DNA from: Massilia sp. PDC64
Lineage (GTDB): Bacteria > Pseudomonadota > Gammaproteobacteria > Burkholderiales > Burkholderiaceae_D
Assembly (NCBI RefSeq): GCF_900101265.1
Contig: NZ_FMZS01000005.1
Location: forward strand, 310,001-374,000
Length of the DNA: 64,000 nucleotides
Direction of reading: 5' to 3'
In this document: positions 53,891 through 61,505 of the stretch, one piece after another
Layout: each line of letters begins with the position of its first letter
How positions within the stretch are numbered: the stretch's first letter is position 1
Translations under genes and position numbers: made by a program
Notes under the pieces: model-generated
What the model saw: the letters and a program-made list of their open reading frames with translations, nothing else
Told to the model about the DNA's origin: nothing
Database searches by the model: none

Positions 53891-54893
53891 ATTCGAAGCT
53901 CCACACGTACTGCACGGGCGACCATTTTTCCGCGGGCACGCCCGCGGACGTGCCCGGAGTGAAGCGGTAGCGGGAGAGGGCGGCCAGCGCGGCCTGGTCC
54001 AGTGCCGGGTAGCCCGACGACGACCGGATCTCGGCCTTCCGGATGGCGCCGTCGACGCCGACCAGGAAGTTCAGCTTGACCGTTCCCGTGTGCTTCGCCC
54101 GCACCTCGTCCGATGGATAGGCCGGCCTGTCGCATGTCCTGAAATCGATCAGGGCGGGCCTGTTGGCCGGATCCGGCGACGCCACCCGCACCGTGCCGGT
54201 CTTCTGGCCGAGCCAGGACGCGAGGGTGTCCGCATCATCGACGCGCCCCATGGCAGCGACGAGCCTGCCCTGCGGGTCGAACAACGCCAGCGAGGGATAG
54301 GCATCGATACCGATCTGTTTTGCCAGCTGGTCCCCGCCCGTCGCGACGGGCCAGGCGAAGCGGTTCGTGTCCGCGAACGTCCTGGCGTCGGCATCGCTGT
54401 CGGCCGTTACCGCGAGCAGGTTGAGGTCCTTGCGGCGCTCGGCCAGGGCATTCAGCCGCGGGACGTCCGCCGCCGACGCCGCCGACGCGGCCGTATAGAA
54501 GTTGACGAGGGTGTAGCGGCCCTCGAGGGCCTTGTTGTCGACCGGCGTGCCATCCAGGCGCGTCAAACGGAACCGGGGCCACGCCTCGCCGATCTTGAGC
54601 CCGTTGAACGCATGATAATTCGCCGGACGCAAGCGCAAGGTCACATCCCGCGCGCGGTCGTCGCGCGCCCTGGTGACCAAAAATTGCCGGGACCGCGAGA
54701 CCTGCGCCACGAACTCGGGCGCGCTCATCGGCTGGCCATGCTCGTCGACGTAGTTGATATTGTCCACGGGGCCGACGCCCTGGCGGGCAAGCGCGTCGGC
54801 CAGGGACGGCGGAACGGCCGCCGGCTGCGTCGCACAGCCGGCAAGGGCGGCAAATCCGAGAACGCCCAGGGACATCGTGAAGTTGGTTTTCAT
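53889..54893 (-). CDS. lipoprotein with thioredoxin-like fold and TonB C-terminal domain
   Basis: This encodes 334 residues. A lipobox (LAGC, Cys20) directs it to the membrane. Residues of about 103-230 resemble TlpA/AhpC thioredoxin folds (KALEGRYTLVNFYTAAS; cis-Pro in AYPSLALFDPQGR), but the CxxC site is replaced by AASAAS (residues 135-140). Residues of about 256-334 are a TonB C-terminal domain (GTVKLNFLVGVDGAIRKAEI; ALDQAALAALSRYRFTPG). The combination suggests a periplasmic binding or scaffold protein with no redox function. It stands alone, convergent with the purine uptake operon. Confidence 0.8.
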   Translation of the reverse strand: MKTNFTMSLGVLGFAALAGCATQPAAVPPSLADALARQGVGPVDNINYVDEHGQPMSAPEFVAQVSRSRQFLVTRARDDRARDVTLRLRPANYHAFNGLKIGEAWPRFRLTRLDGTPVDNKALEGRYTLVNFYTAASAASAADVPRLNALAERRKDLNLLAVTADSDADARTFADTNRFAWPVATGGDQLAKQIGIDAYPSLALFDPQGRLVAAMGRVDDADTLASWLGQKTGTVRVASPDPANRPALIDFRTCDRPAYPSDEVRAKHTGTVKLNFLVGVDGAIRKAEIRSSSGYPALDQAALAALSRYRFTPGTSAGVPAEKWSPVQYVWSFE

Positions 54894-55028
54894 GATCACC
54901 GCGGAGTGTTGGCCAGCACCCAGTGTATTTGCAATATTGCCGAGATTGCAAGCAATTGTTGCGAACACAGGTGGACTTGGGTGTATCCTGTCGGCCCGCG
55001 CAGATGCGTGAACGGGAGGAGCACATCG

Positions 55029-55715
55029 ATGGCGACATATGTATTGGTGCCCGGAGGCTGGCACGGAGGCTGGGCGTTCGACGCCGTCGCACGCCGCCTG
55101 GAGGACGCCGGGCACGAGGTTGTGGCCCTGACCCTGTCCGGCCTGGACGGCGGCCCGGCTGCGGGCGTGAACCTCGACCGCCATATCGCCGACGTCGTCG
55201 CCGCGATCGAAACGGCAACAGGGCCCGTCGTCCTCGCCGCGCACTCGTACGGCGGCATGGTCATCGCGGGCGCGGCGGATCGGGCGCCGTCGCGCGTCGC
55301 GGCGCTCGTGTTCGTGGACGCCTACGTGCCCGACGACGGCGATTCCGTGTGGTCGCTCACGATCCCGCGCTACCACGACTTCTTCATTGCCGGCGCCGCG
55401 GCCGACGGCCTGACTTGCGCGCCGCCGCCTCATCTCGATGCGCGCTGCCGGCCGCATCCCCTCGCGACGTTTGTCCAGGCGATCCGGCTGACGGGGGCAT
55501 GGCGCCGGGTCGGCACGAAGATCCACGTCGCCGCGACCGGCTGGGAAGGCAACCCGTTCGTCGAGTTGAACGAACGCCTGCGTGCCGATCCCGCATGGCG
55601 CACCCACCACATCGACTGCGCACACGACGTGCCACGCCTGGCGCCCGCGGCGCTGGCCGACATTCTTCTCGACGCCGCGCCGTTACGCCAAGGAGACCAC
55701 GATGCAGACACATGA
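55029..55715 (+). CDS. alpha/beta hydrolase (HNL/esterase-like)
   Basis: This 228-residue hydrolase begins MATYVLVPGGWHGGWAFD and has nucleophile Ser in AAHSYGG and catalytic His in IDCAHDVP near the C-terminus. This layout is that of the salicylate-esterase/hydroxynitrile-lyase-like branch. GGGAGGAG precedes the ATG. The last 14 bases overlap the start of the FAD monooxygenase gene, so they act as one unit, perhaps hydrolysing an ester or ring product of the oxygenase. Confidence 0.85.
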   Translation: MATYVLVPGGWHGGWAFDAVARRLEDAGHEVVALTLSGLDGGPAAGVNLDRHIADVVAAIETATGPVVLAAHSYGGMVIAGAADRAPSRVAALVFVDAYVPDDGDSVWSLTIPRYHDFFIAGAAADGLTCAPPPHLDARCRPHPLATFVQAIRLTGAWRRVGTKIHVAATGWEGNPFVELNERLRADPAWRTHHIDCAHDVPRLAPAALADILLDAAPLRQGDHDADT

Positions 55716-57141
55716 GCATGACGTGATCATCGTGGGCGGTGGCCCCACGGGCCTGATGCTGGCCGCGGAACTGGCCCTCGCAGGCGTGGACGCGGTCGTC
55801 GTCGAGCGCAAGCCGACGCAGGCCCGCGTGGGCGACCGCGCGGGCGGCCTGCACGCGCGCACGCTCGAGATACTCGACCAGCGGGGCATTGTCGACCGGT
55901 TCCTCGCCGAAGGCAAGACGCACCCGCGGGTCAGTTTTCACGCCGCCCTCGACATCAGCGACTTCCCGACCCGGCACAACTACCTGCTCGCGCTGCCGCA
56001 GGAAAAGACGGAACGCCTGCTCGCGGCATGGGCGGACGAGTTGAATGTGCGGATTGTCCGCGACCGCGACGTGGACGGCATCGAATGCGACGCGGACGGC
56101 GTCGACGTCACGACGACGCAGGGTGCGCGCATGCGGGCGCGCTGGCTGGTCGGCTGCGACGGTGGCCGCAGCCGCATCCGCAAGCTGGCCGGCATCGGCT
56201 TTCCCGGCTGGGATGCGTCCACGAGCTGGATCATCGCCGAGGTCAGGATGACGGAGAAGCCGGTGCTCGGCTTCCACGAGGACGCGTCGGGCCGCCATGC
56301 GATGTCGATGCTCGAGGATGGCGTAACGGTCGGCGTCGTGCTGGCGGGACGCGACCCGCAGGCGGCCGGCGAGCCGTCGCTGGACGAAGTCGCCGCCGGC
56401 CTGAACGCCATCTACGGGACGGATTTCGGCGTCCACTCGCCCACGTGGCTGTCGCGCTTCAGCGATGCCGTGCGCCAGGCGGACCGCTACCGCAACGGCC
56501 GCATCCTGCTGGCCGGAGACGCCGCGCACATCCACCCGCCGCTGGGCGGGCAGGGCCTGAACCTCGGCGTGCAGGATGCCGTCAACCTCGGATGGAAGCT
56601 GGCGCAGGTCGTCAAAGGTGTTTCGCCGGACTCGCTGCTCGACACGTACCAGGCCGAGCGCCATCCCGCCGCCGCGCGCGTGCTGCGCAACACGATCGCG
56701 CAGGGCGTGCTGCGGCGACCGGACGACCGCACACCCGTGCTGGGCGAATTCGTCGCGGAGATGCTCGCGATGGACGAACCGCGCAAGCGCTTTGGCGCGA
56801 TGATCGCCGGGCTGGACATCCGCTACGACCTCGGCGAGGGCCACCCGCTGCTCGGCCGGCGCATGCCCGACCTGGACATCGTGACGGCCGCCGGGCCGAC
56901 GCGCGTCTACGCGCTGCTGCACGAGGCGCGACCCGTGTTGCTGAACTTCGCCGCGACCTATGCCGCCGACCGTGTGCAGCGGGTCGACGCGACGACGGAC
57001 GGCGTCTGCGAACTGCCCGTCGTGGGCGCGGTGCCGCTGCCCGCCGCGGTCCTCGTGCGGCCGGACGGCCACGTGGCGTGGGCGGGCGACGGCGGCGCCG
57101 AGGGCCTGCGCGCCGCCGTCGCCGCGTGGTTCGGCGCCTGA
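55702..57141 (+). CDS. FAD-dependent aromatic monooxygenase
   Basis: This 479-residue group A flavoprotein hydroxylase has the N-terminal FAD motif GGGPTGLMLAAELALAG, the DG motif region WLVGCDGGRSRIR, and the GD motif ILLAGDAAHIHPPLGGQGLNLG. A C-terminal thioredoxin-like extension lacking cysteines (about 395-479) is usual for the phenol-hydroxylase/RdmE-like branch, which includes rifampicin and tetracycline modifying enzymes. It hydroxylates an aromatic or polyketide-like substrate with NAD(P)H and oxygen. AAGGAG precedes the ATG at 55702. The physiological substrate is unknown. Confidence 0.92.
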   Translation: MQTHEHDVIIVGGGPTGLMLAAELALAGVDAVVVERKPTQARVGDRAGGLHARTLEILDQRGIVDRFLAEGKTHPRVSFHAALDISDFPTRHNYLLALPQEKTERLLAAWADELNVRIVRDRDVDGIECDADGVDVTTTQGARMRARWLVGCDGGRSRIRKLAGIGFPGWDASTSWIIAEVRMTEKPVLGFHEDASGRHAMSMLEDGVTVGVVLAGRDPQAAGEPSLDEVAAGLNAIYGTDFGVHSPTWLSRFSDAVRQADRYRNGRILLAGDAAHIHPPLGGQGLNLGVQDAVNLGWKLAQVVKGVSPDSLLDTYQAERHPAAARVLRNTIAQGVLRRPDDRTPVLGEFVAEMLAMDEPRKRFGAMIAGLDIRYDLGEGHPLLGRRMPDLDIVTAAGPTRVYALLHEARPVLLNFAATYAADRVQRVDATTDGVCELPVVGAVPLPAAVLVRPDGHVAWAGDGGAEGLRAAVAAWFGA

Positions 57142-57173
57142 CCGGTGCAATGCGCGCCCCGCGTGGGGGCGGC

Positions 57174-57212
57174 CGCACCATGGCGGCGAGCGGCCTCGCC
57201 ATAAATGGTGCG
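57174..57212. repeat. two-tier inverted repeat upstream of the FNT channel gene
   Basis: CGCACCAT (57174-57181) and ATGGTGCG (57205-57212) enclose GGCGAG (57185-57190) and CTCGCC (57195-57200) with a CGGC loop. The structure lies in the 241-base gap between the monooxygenase and the channel gene and is not followed by a T run. Confidence 0.5.
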
Positions 57213-57382
57213 CCGCTGCACCAGCAGGCGGCGCCGGCACGATCGCGGTGCGCGGGCGCCGGTGAGAATCGCCCCGTTCCGATGCGGGCCCGCTTTTTGC
57301 ATAACTCCCCGTGACGGCGCATGCGACGCCGGATCACCGATCAATCACGCCGCCTCACGGGCGGCCCCTAGGGAGTATTTTC

Positions 57383-58195
57383 ATGGCGTACCTGGTGCCT
57401 TCTGAATTCGTGACCAAGATGGTCGACGCGGGCGAATCCAAGATCTACATGTCCACGCGCGATGCGCTGATCCGCGCCTACATGGCCGGTGCCATCCTCG
57501 CCCTGTCGGCGGTGTTCGCCGTCAGCTGCTCGGTGGCGACGGGCGTGCCGCTGATCGGCGCTCTGCTGTTCCCGGTCGGCTTCTGCATGCTGTACCTGCT
57601 CGGCTTCGACCTGCTGACCGGCGTGTTCGTCCTGACGCCGCTCGCACTCATCGACAAGCGGCCCGGCGTCACGCTGCCGCGCGTGATCAAGCACTGGGGC
57701 ATCGTCTTCGCCGGTAACTTCCTCGGCGCGCTCACCGTGGCCTTCCTGATGTCGTATATCTTCACGTTCGGCTACCACACGGACGGCGGCGTGCTGGCCA
57801 AGACGATCGGTACGATCGGCGAGAAGCGCACGCTCGGCTACGCGGAATACGGCTTCGCCGGCATGGTGACCCTGTTCATCCGCGGCATGCTGTGCAACTG
57901 GATGGTGTCGACGGGCGTCGTCGGCGCCATGATCTCGACGACCGTCGGCGGCAAGGTCATCGCCATGTGGATGCCCGTGATGCTGTTCTTCGCGATGGCG
58001 TTCGAACACTCGGTGGTGAACATGTTCCTGTTCCCGTTCGGGATCCTGACGGGCGCGCACTTTACCTTCCTCGACTACCTGATCTGGAACGAGATCCCGA
58101 CCGTGCTGGGCAACCTCGTCGGCGGCCTCGCGTTCACGGGCCTCACGCTGTACTCGACGCACGTGAAGACGGCGCCGAAGCGCTCGTTCAACTGA
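57383..58195 (+). CDS. formate/nitrite transporter (FNT) family channel
   Basis: This 270-residue pentameric-channel protein has six membrane helices. The FNT signature appears in AYLVPSEFVTKMVDAGESK, VIKHWGIVFAGNFLGAL and IRGMLCNWMV. The central His needed for gating or proton relay is in FEHSVVNMF. It carries formate or nitrite across the inner membrane. GGGAG precedes the ATG at 57383. The gene is followed 25 bases later by the phosphatase-kinase fusion, an arrangement seen, as far as I recall, in nitrate/nitrite assimilation clusters, so nitrite is the better guess. Confidence 0.93.
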   Translation: MAYLVPSEFVTKMVDAGESKIYMSTRDALIRAYMAGAILALSAVFAVSCSVATGVPLIGALLFPVGFCMLYLLGFDLLTGVFVLTPLALIDKRPGVTLPRVIKHWGIVFAGNFLGALTVAFLMSYIFTFGYHTDGGVLAKTIGTIGEKRTLGYAEYGFAGMVTLFIRGMLCNWMVSTGVVGAMISTTVGGKVIAMWMPVMLFFAMAFEHSVVNMFLFPFGILTGAHFTFLDYLIWNEIPTVLGNLVGGLAFTGLTLYSTHVKTAPKRSFN

Positions 58196-58220
58196 TCCAG
58201 GCGACGCGGGCCAGCGGTAC

Positions 58221-59957
58221 ATGTCGCAACCATTGACGCTGTCCGTCGGCCAGCACACGGACCGGGGCCGCAAGGCCGTCAACCAGGACTGCCACGGCGT
58301 CGTGATCCCGCACGCGCCGCTCGCCTCGACGAAGGGCGCGGCGCTCGCGCTGGCCGACGGCATCAGCAGCAGCGCCGTCAGCCACGTCGCCAGCGCCACC
58401 GCCGTCGCGGCCTTCCTCGACGATTACTACGCCACGGCCGACGCGTGGTCGGTCAGGACGTCCGCCGAGCGCGTGCTCGCCGCCGTCAACGCCTGGCTGT
58501 ACGCCCACACGCGGCAAGGCCAGGACCGCACCGACCAGGACTGCGGCCATGTCTGCACGTTCTCCGCGCTCGTCATCAAATCGAACACGGCTCATCTGTT
58601 CCACGTCGGCGACGCGCGCATCTACCGCGTCCACGCGGGCGGGCAGGGCGCCAGCCTGGAGCAGCTGACGACCGACCACCGCGTGTGGGTGTCGCCCGAG
58701 CGCAGCTACCTGAGCCGCGCGCTCGGTGTGCAGGACCGGGTCGAGATCGACTACCGCACCGTTGCGCTGGAGGCGGGCGACCTGTTCATGCTGGCGACGG
58801 ACGGCGTGTACGAGCACGTGACGGGCGCCGACGTGCACGCCGCGCTGCAGGACGCGCCGGACCTCGATGCGGCCGCGCGCCGCCTCGTCGAGCGCGCGCT
58901 CGCCAACGGCAGCGCGGACAATCTCACCGTGCAGCTCGTGCGCATCGAATCGCTGCAGGCGCGCGAGGCGTCGGAACTGCTGCGCCAGATGGCGGACCTG
59001 CCGCTGCCGCCGCTGCTGGCCCCGCGCGCGGAGATCGACGGCTACCGCATCGTGCGCGAGGTGCACGGCAGCAGCCGCAGCCACGTCTACCTCGCCGAGG
59101 ACCCGGACAGCGGCGCGCACGTCATCCTCAAGATGCCCTCCATCGACCTCGCCGGCGACCGCGCCTACATGGAGCGGTTCGTGATGGAAGAGTGGATCAT
59201 GGGGCGCGTGCGCAGTCCCCATGTCGTCAAGCCCGCCGCGCCGGCGCGGCGCCGCAGCCATGTCTACGTGGCGGCCGAATACATCGAGGGCGTCACCCTG
59301 GCGCAGTGGCTGCGCAGCCAGCCGCGGCCCGGCCTGGACGCCGTGCGGCGCATCGTCGACCAGGTGGCGAAAGGCCTGCGCGCGTTCCACCGCCTCGAGA
59401 TGCTGCACCAGGACGTGCGGCCGGAAAACGTCATGATCGACGCGGACGGCAACGCGCGCATCATCGACTTCGGGTCGGTCAGCGTGGCCGGCGTCGTCGA
59501 GATGGCGCACCATGACGCCGACTGGACCCTGCAGGGTGCCGCGCTGTACGCCGCGCCCGAGTACTTCCTCGGCGAGCGCGGGACCGTGCGCTCGGACGTG
59601 TTCGCGCTCGGCGTGCTCACGTATTTCATGCTGACGGGCGAACTGCCGTACGGCGTCGAGATTCCGCGCGCGAACGGACGCGCGGCGCAGCGCCGCCTCG
59701 TGTACACGTCCGCGCGCGAACACGATCCGTCGCTACCGGGCTGGGTGGACGCGGCGCTGCACAAGGCGCTGCAGATCGATCCGCGCCGGCGCTACGAGGA
59801 CGTCGCGGAATTCGTGTATGACCTGCAGCATCCGAACAGCGCGTTTGCGAAACACGCGCACATGCCGCTGATCGAGCGGAGCCCGCTGCTGTTCTGGAAG
59901 GCGGTGTCGTTCGGGCTGGGGCTGGCGCTGGTGGCGGACCTGGCCTTGCGAACGTAA
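58221..59957 (+). CDS. fused PP2C phosphatase and Ser/Thr protein kinase, membrane-anchored
   Basis: This encodes 578 residues. The N-terminal PP2C phosphatase (1 to about 245) keeps its metal Asp residues: Asp23, Asp46-Gly47, Asp194-Gly195 and Asp233-Asn234. A Hanks-type kinase (about 274-535) has Lys304 (VILK), HQD 396-398 with catalytic Asp398, Asn403, DFG 416-418 and APE 445-447. The glycine loop is weak (VHGSSRSHVY). A membrane helix lies at 557-575. One protein can thus add and remove phosphate. It is coupled to the FNT channel gene and may tune nitrite uptake or assimilation; targets are unknown. Confidence 0.92.
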   Translation: MSQPLTLSVGQHTDRGRKAVNQDCHGVVIPHAPLASTKGAALALADGISSSAVSHVASATAVAAFLDDYYATADAWSVRTSAERVLAAVNAWLYAHTRQGQDRTDQDCGHVCTFSALVIKSNTAHLFHVGDARIYRVHAGGQGASLEQLTTDHRVWVSPERSYLSRALGVQDRVEIDYRTVALEAGDLFMLATDGVYEHVTGADVHAALQDAPDLDAAARRLVERALANGSADNLTVQLVRIESLQAREASELLRQMADLPLPPLLAPRAEIDGYRIVREVHGSSRSHVYLAEDPDSGAHVILKMPSIDLAGDRAYMERFVMEEWIMGRVRSPHVVKPAAPARRRSHVYVAAEYIEGVTLAQWLRSQPRPGLDAVRRIVDQVAKGLRAFHRLEMLHQDVRPENVMIDADGNARIIDFGSVSVAGVVEMAHHDADWTLQGAALYAAPEYFLGERGTVRSDVFALGVLTYFMLTGELPYGVEIPRANGRAAQRRLVYTSAREHDPSLPGWVDAALHKALQIDPRRRYEDVAEFVYDLQHPNSAFAKHAHMPLIERSPLLFWKAVSFGLGLALVADLALRT

Positions 59958-59993
59958 CGCCTGCCCTCGCGGGCCTGCGTGAATCTTCTCCTG

Positions 59994-60620
59994 TTACTTG
60001 GGCGGCATGTGAAACACAGCCTGATCGATCGACTGGTCGGTGCGAATGTTCTTGCGTACTTCTTCGCTCCTGGTCCGATGCCTGACGATTTTTCGCAGCA
60101 GCAGGTCCGAGGCGCCGAACCACAACGTCACACGACCGCCCCCGGGATGAATGCCGGTGATGCGGCCGCAATAATCGCCATGGAATTCGCGCGACCGACG
60201 AAATCGCGGCCGGTTCAGCATTGACAGTGAAAACCCTCCAACGCATTCGAGCAAGAGGTTGCCGATGGTGTGGGCAGTGCCTTTGGAAATCCCGGTTGCT
60301 CCAGCGACGGCGAGGCCGAGGTTTTCTTCGATGTCGTTCCTTCTTACAGAGCCATCGTGTTCGACGCGAAAGTACGCTGTCGTTCCATCGCTACCAATGA
60401 CTACCTTGGTGACCAGATGACGCAGTGGCGGATAGGGATGAGGTCTTGAGAACTGAAACCGAAAGAGACCTGGTCGCGAAAACTGCGTCTCGAACCAGCA
60501 TTCATCGGGGCGAGTCGACCCTTCCCGGCGCACGTAGCCTTCGTCTGCATAACTGTCCAGCATACGGTAGCGGGCGGCGATTGCGGCAATGCACTCGCGA
60601 GCGTTGTTATACGTTGGCAT
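59994..60620 (-). CDS. hypothetical protein, LolA/DUF2092-like wording
   Basis: This encodes 208 residues if the ATG at 60620 (MPTYNNARECIAAIAARY) is used; an in-frame GTG at 60662 is an alternative, and neither has a good ribosome site. The chain reads like a one-domain half-barrel: SYADEGYVRR, ECWFETQFSRPGLFRFQF, FHGDYCGRITGIHPGGGRVTLWFG, LLLRKIVRHRTRSEE. That pattern recalls LolA-like or DUF2092 proteins, but no lipobox or export signal is present. GC content is below that of its neighbours. It belongs to the accessory patch 60.0-61.5 kb. Confidence 0.6.
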   Translation of the reverse strand: MPTYNNARECIAAIAARYRMLDSYADEGYVRREGSTRPDECWFETQFSRPGLFRFQFSRPHPYPPLRHLVTKVVIGSDGTTAYFRVEHDGSVRRNDIEENLGLAVAGATGISKGTAHTIGNLLLECVGGFSLSMLNRPRFRRSREFHGDYCGRITGIHPGGGRVTLWFGASDLLLRKIVRHRTRSEEVRKNIRTDQSIDQAVFHMPPK

Positions 60621-60828
60621 GGAATGCGGGTGGGAAAGGTATGGTAAGCAGAGGCACTTCACGACCGCGCCATTGAAATCTCATTATTTAGTCGCAGCAG
60701 ACGACTGCTTCTGGCCGATCTCAGCCGTTCAAGCCAGCATAGCAGGTTGCCGAGCTCGAAAAATCACGGACAGTCACGGCAGTCCGCTGCCGACCCATAG
60801 CGGAACTAGCCGTTTCCCAAAAGCGGCC
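60621..60828. other. gene-free accessory stretch beside attC
   Basis: I see no convincing coding frame, RNA gene or terminator here. The stretch is less GC-rich than the surrounding genes. Together with the attC it looks like decayed accessory DNA between two minus-strand genes. Confidence 0.5.
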
Positions 60829-60888
60829 GCTCAACACCTGAGTTAAGTCGTGCCGCGAAGCGGCGTTGGTATGAACGGACTTTTAGGC
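60829..60888 (-). repeat. integron attC-like recombination site (aadA type, 60 bases)
   Basis: Read on the minus strand, the site begins GCCTAAA (60888-60882, like R'' RYYYAAC, last base different). It contains the central AACGCCGCTTCGCGGC and ACTTAACTC, and ends with a full GTTGAGC (60835-60829), which fits the GTTRRRY crossover core. It aligns without gaps to the 60-base attC of aadA cassettes as I remember it. It starts 11 bases after the stop of the minus-strand gene 60899-61246, exactly where a cassette attC belongs. No integrase gene is in the window. Confidence 0.75.
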
Positions 60889-60898
60889 CCCTGCCGAG

Positions 60899-61246
60899 TC
60901 ACCAGATCTCCACGGTAGCCGTAAAGTCGCCTGGGTCGTGTGCGCGTATGACTACGGAAGATGGGACGAAGCTGCGGCCTTTATACCGTGGCTCCGCGGC
61001 GTATTGCGTAATCTTTCCCTGTTGAGCGAGTGGCATAACAGTGCCGAGGTCGATCTTTTGCTTCTGCTCCGCTGCCCAAGCAGGCACGAACACAACATTC
61101 ATTCCTTCTGCCGGACCGCCAAATTCTCCTGGCATAAGCAGCATAGGTACCAGTCGGCCATCTGCTGCAGCGGCCTGGACCTTTTCCCGCGAGTCCAATG
61201 CCGAAAAGTCCGGGCCGGCCTGCTTCTTCTTGAACCAACTGAGCAT
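60899..61246 (-). CDS. hypothetical protein, candidate integron gene cassette
   Basis: This encodes 115 residues starting MLSWFKKKQ behind a clear AGGAG (TAGGAGACTTTG before the ATG at 61246). The chain contains SALDSREKVQAAAADGRLVPMLLMPGEFGGP and VNVVF-like beta segments (GMNVVFVPAWAAEQK), with no known motif that I recognise and no signal peptide. An attC site starts 11 bases after its stop in the correct orientation. A short gene closed by attC and carrying its own ribosome site is the standard form of a gene cassette. The function is unknown. Confidence 0.7.
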   Translation of the reverse strand: MLSWFKKKQAGPDFSALDSREKVQAAAADGRLVPMLLMPGEFGGPAEGMNVVFVPAWAAEQKQKIDLGTVMPLAQQGKITQYAAEPRYKGRSFVPSSVVIRAHDPGDFTATVEIW

Positions 61247-61273
61247 CAAAGTCTCCTATGGGATCTCACTGAT

Positions 61274-61453
61274 ATGAACAGCCAGTGTCCGGTATGCACC
61301 GAGCCTGTCCGCTATGGTTTTGTGAACGACTCCTTCTGCCCGGAATCGGGCGTTTGTCAAAGCTCAGTGTACGACTTTTGTTGCTATAAGGCAAATAAAC
61401 GGTTTCGTCAGAGATACTCAATACCAGTTGAGTATTTCGACTCTGTTTTCTAA
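61274..61453 (+). CDS. small Cys-rich hypothetical protein
   Basis: This is a possible 59-residue protein (MNSQCPVCTEPVRYGF) with a CxxC pair at residues 5 and 8, then Cys22, Cys28 and a Cys-Cys pair near residue 36, in the style of a small zinc-binding protein. It diverges from the cassette gene by 27 bases. GC content is near 47 percent, much below the neighbours. The ribosome site is weak (GGGA, 8 bases off). It may be real or may be a chance frame in AT-richer DNA. Confidence 0.35.
   Translation: MNSQCPVCTEPVRYGFVNDSFCPESGVCQSSVYDFCCYKANKRFRQRYSIPVEYFDSVF
61414..61435. repeat. perfect 8-base inverted repeat at the edge of the accessory patch
   Basis: ATACTCAA and TTGAGTAT with a 6-base spacer, extendable to 11 pairs with one G-U, lie in the last codons of the small Cys-rich frame. 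It could be a terminator-like stem or a boundary relic; no long T run follows on either strand. Confidence 0.5.
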
Positions 61454-61505
61454 TGCCGGCAATTTCTGACATGAATGATATGGCCGAGGACGCGGCCGCC
61501 GTGAG

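Noticed and set aside
60000-61500. Insertion sequence or prophage remnant in the accessory patch
   Set aside because: No transposase, integrase, terminal inverted repeat or target duplication is visible. The attC site is the only mobile signature.
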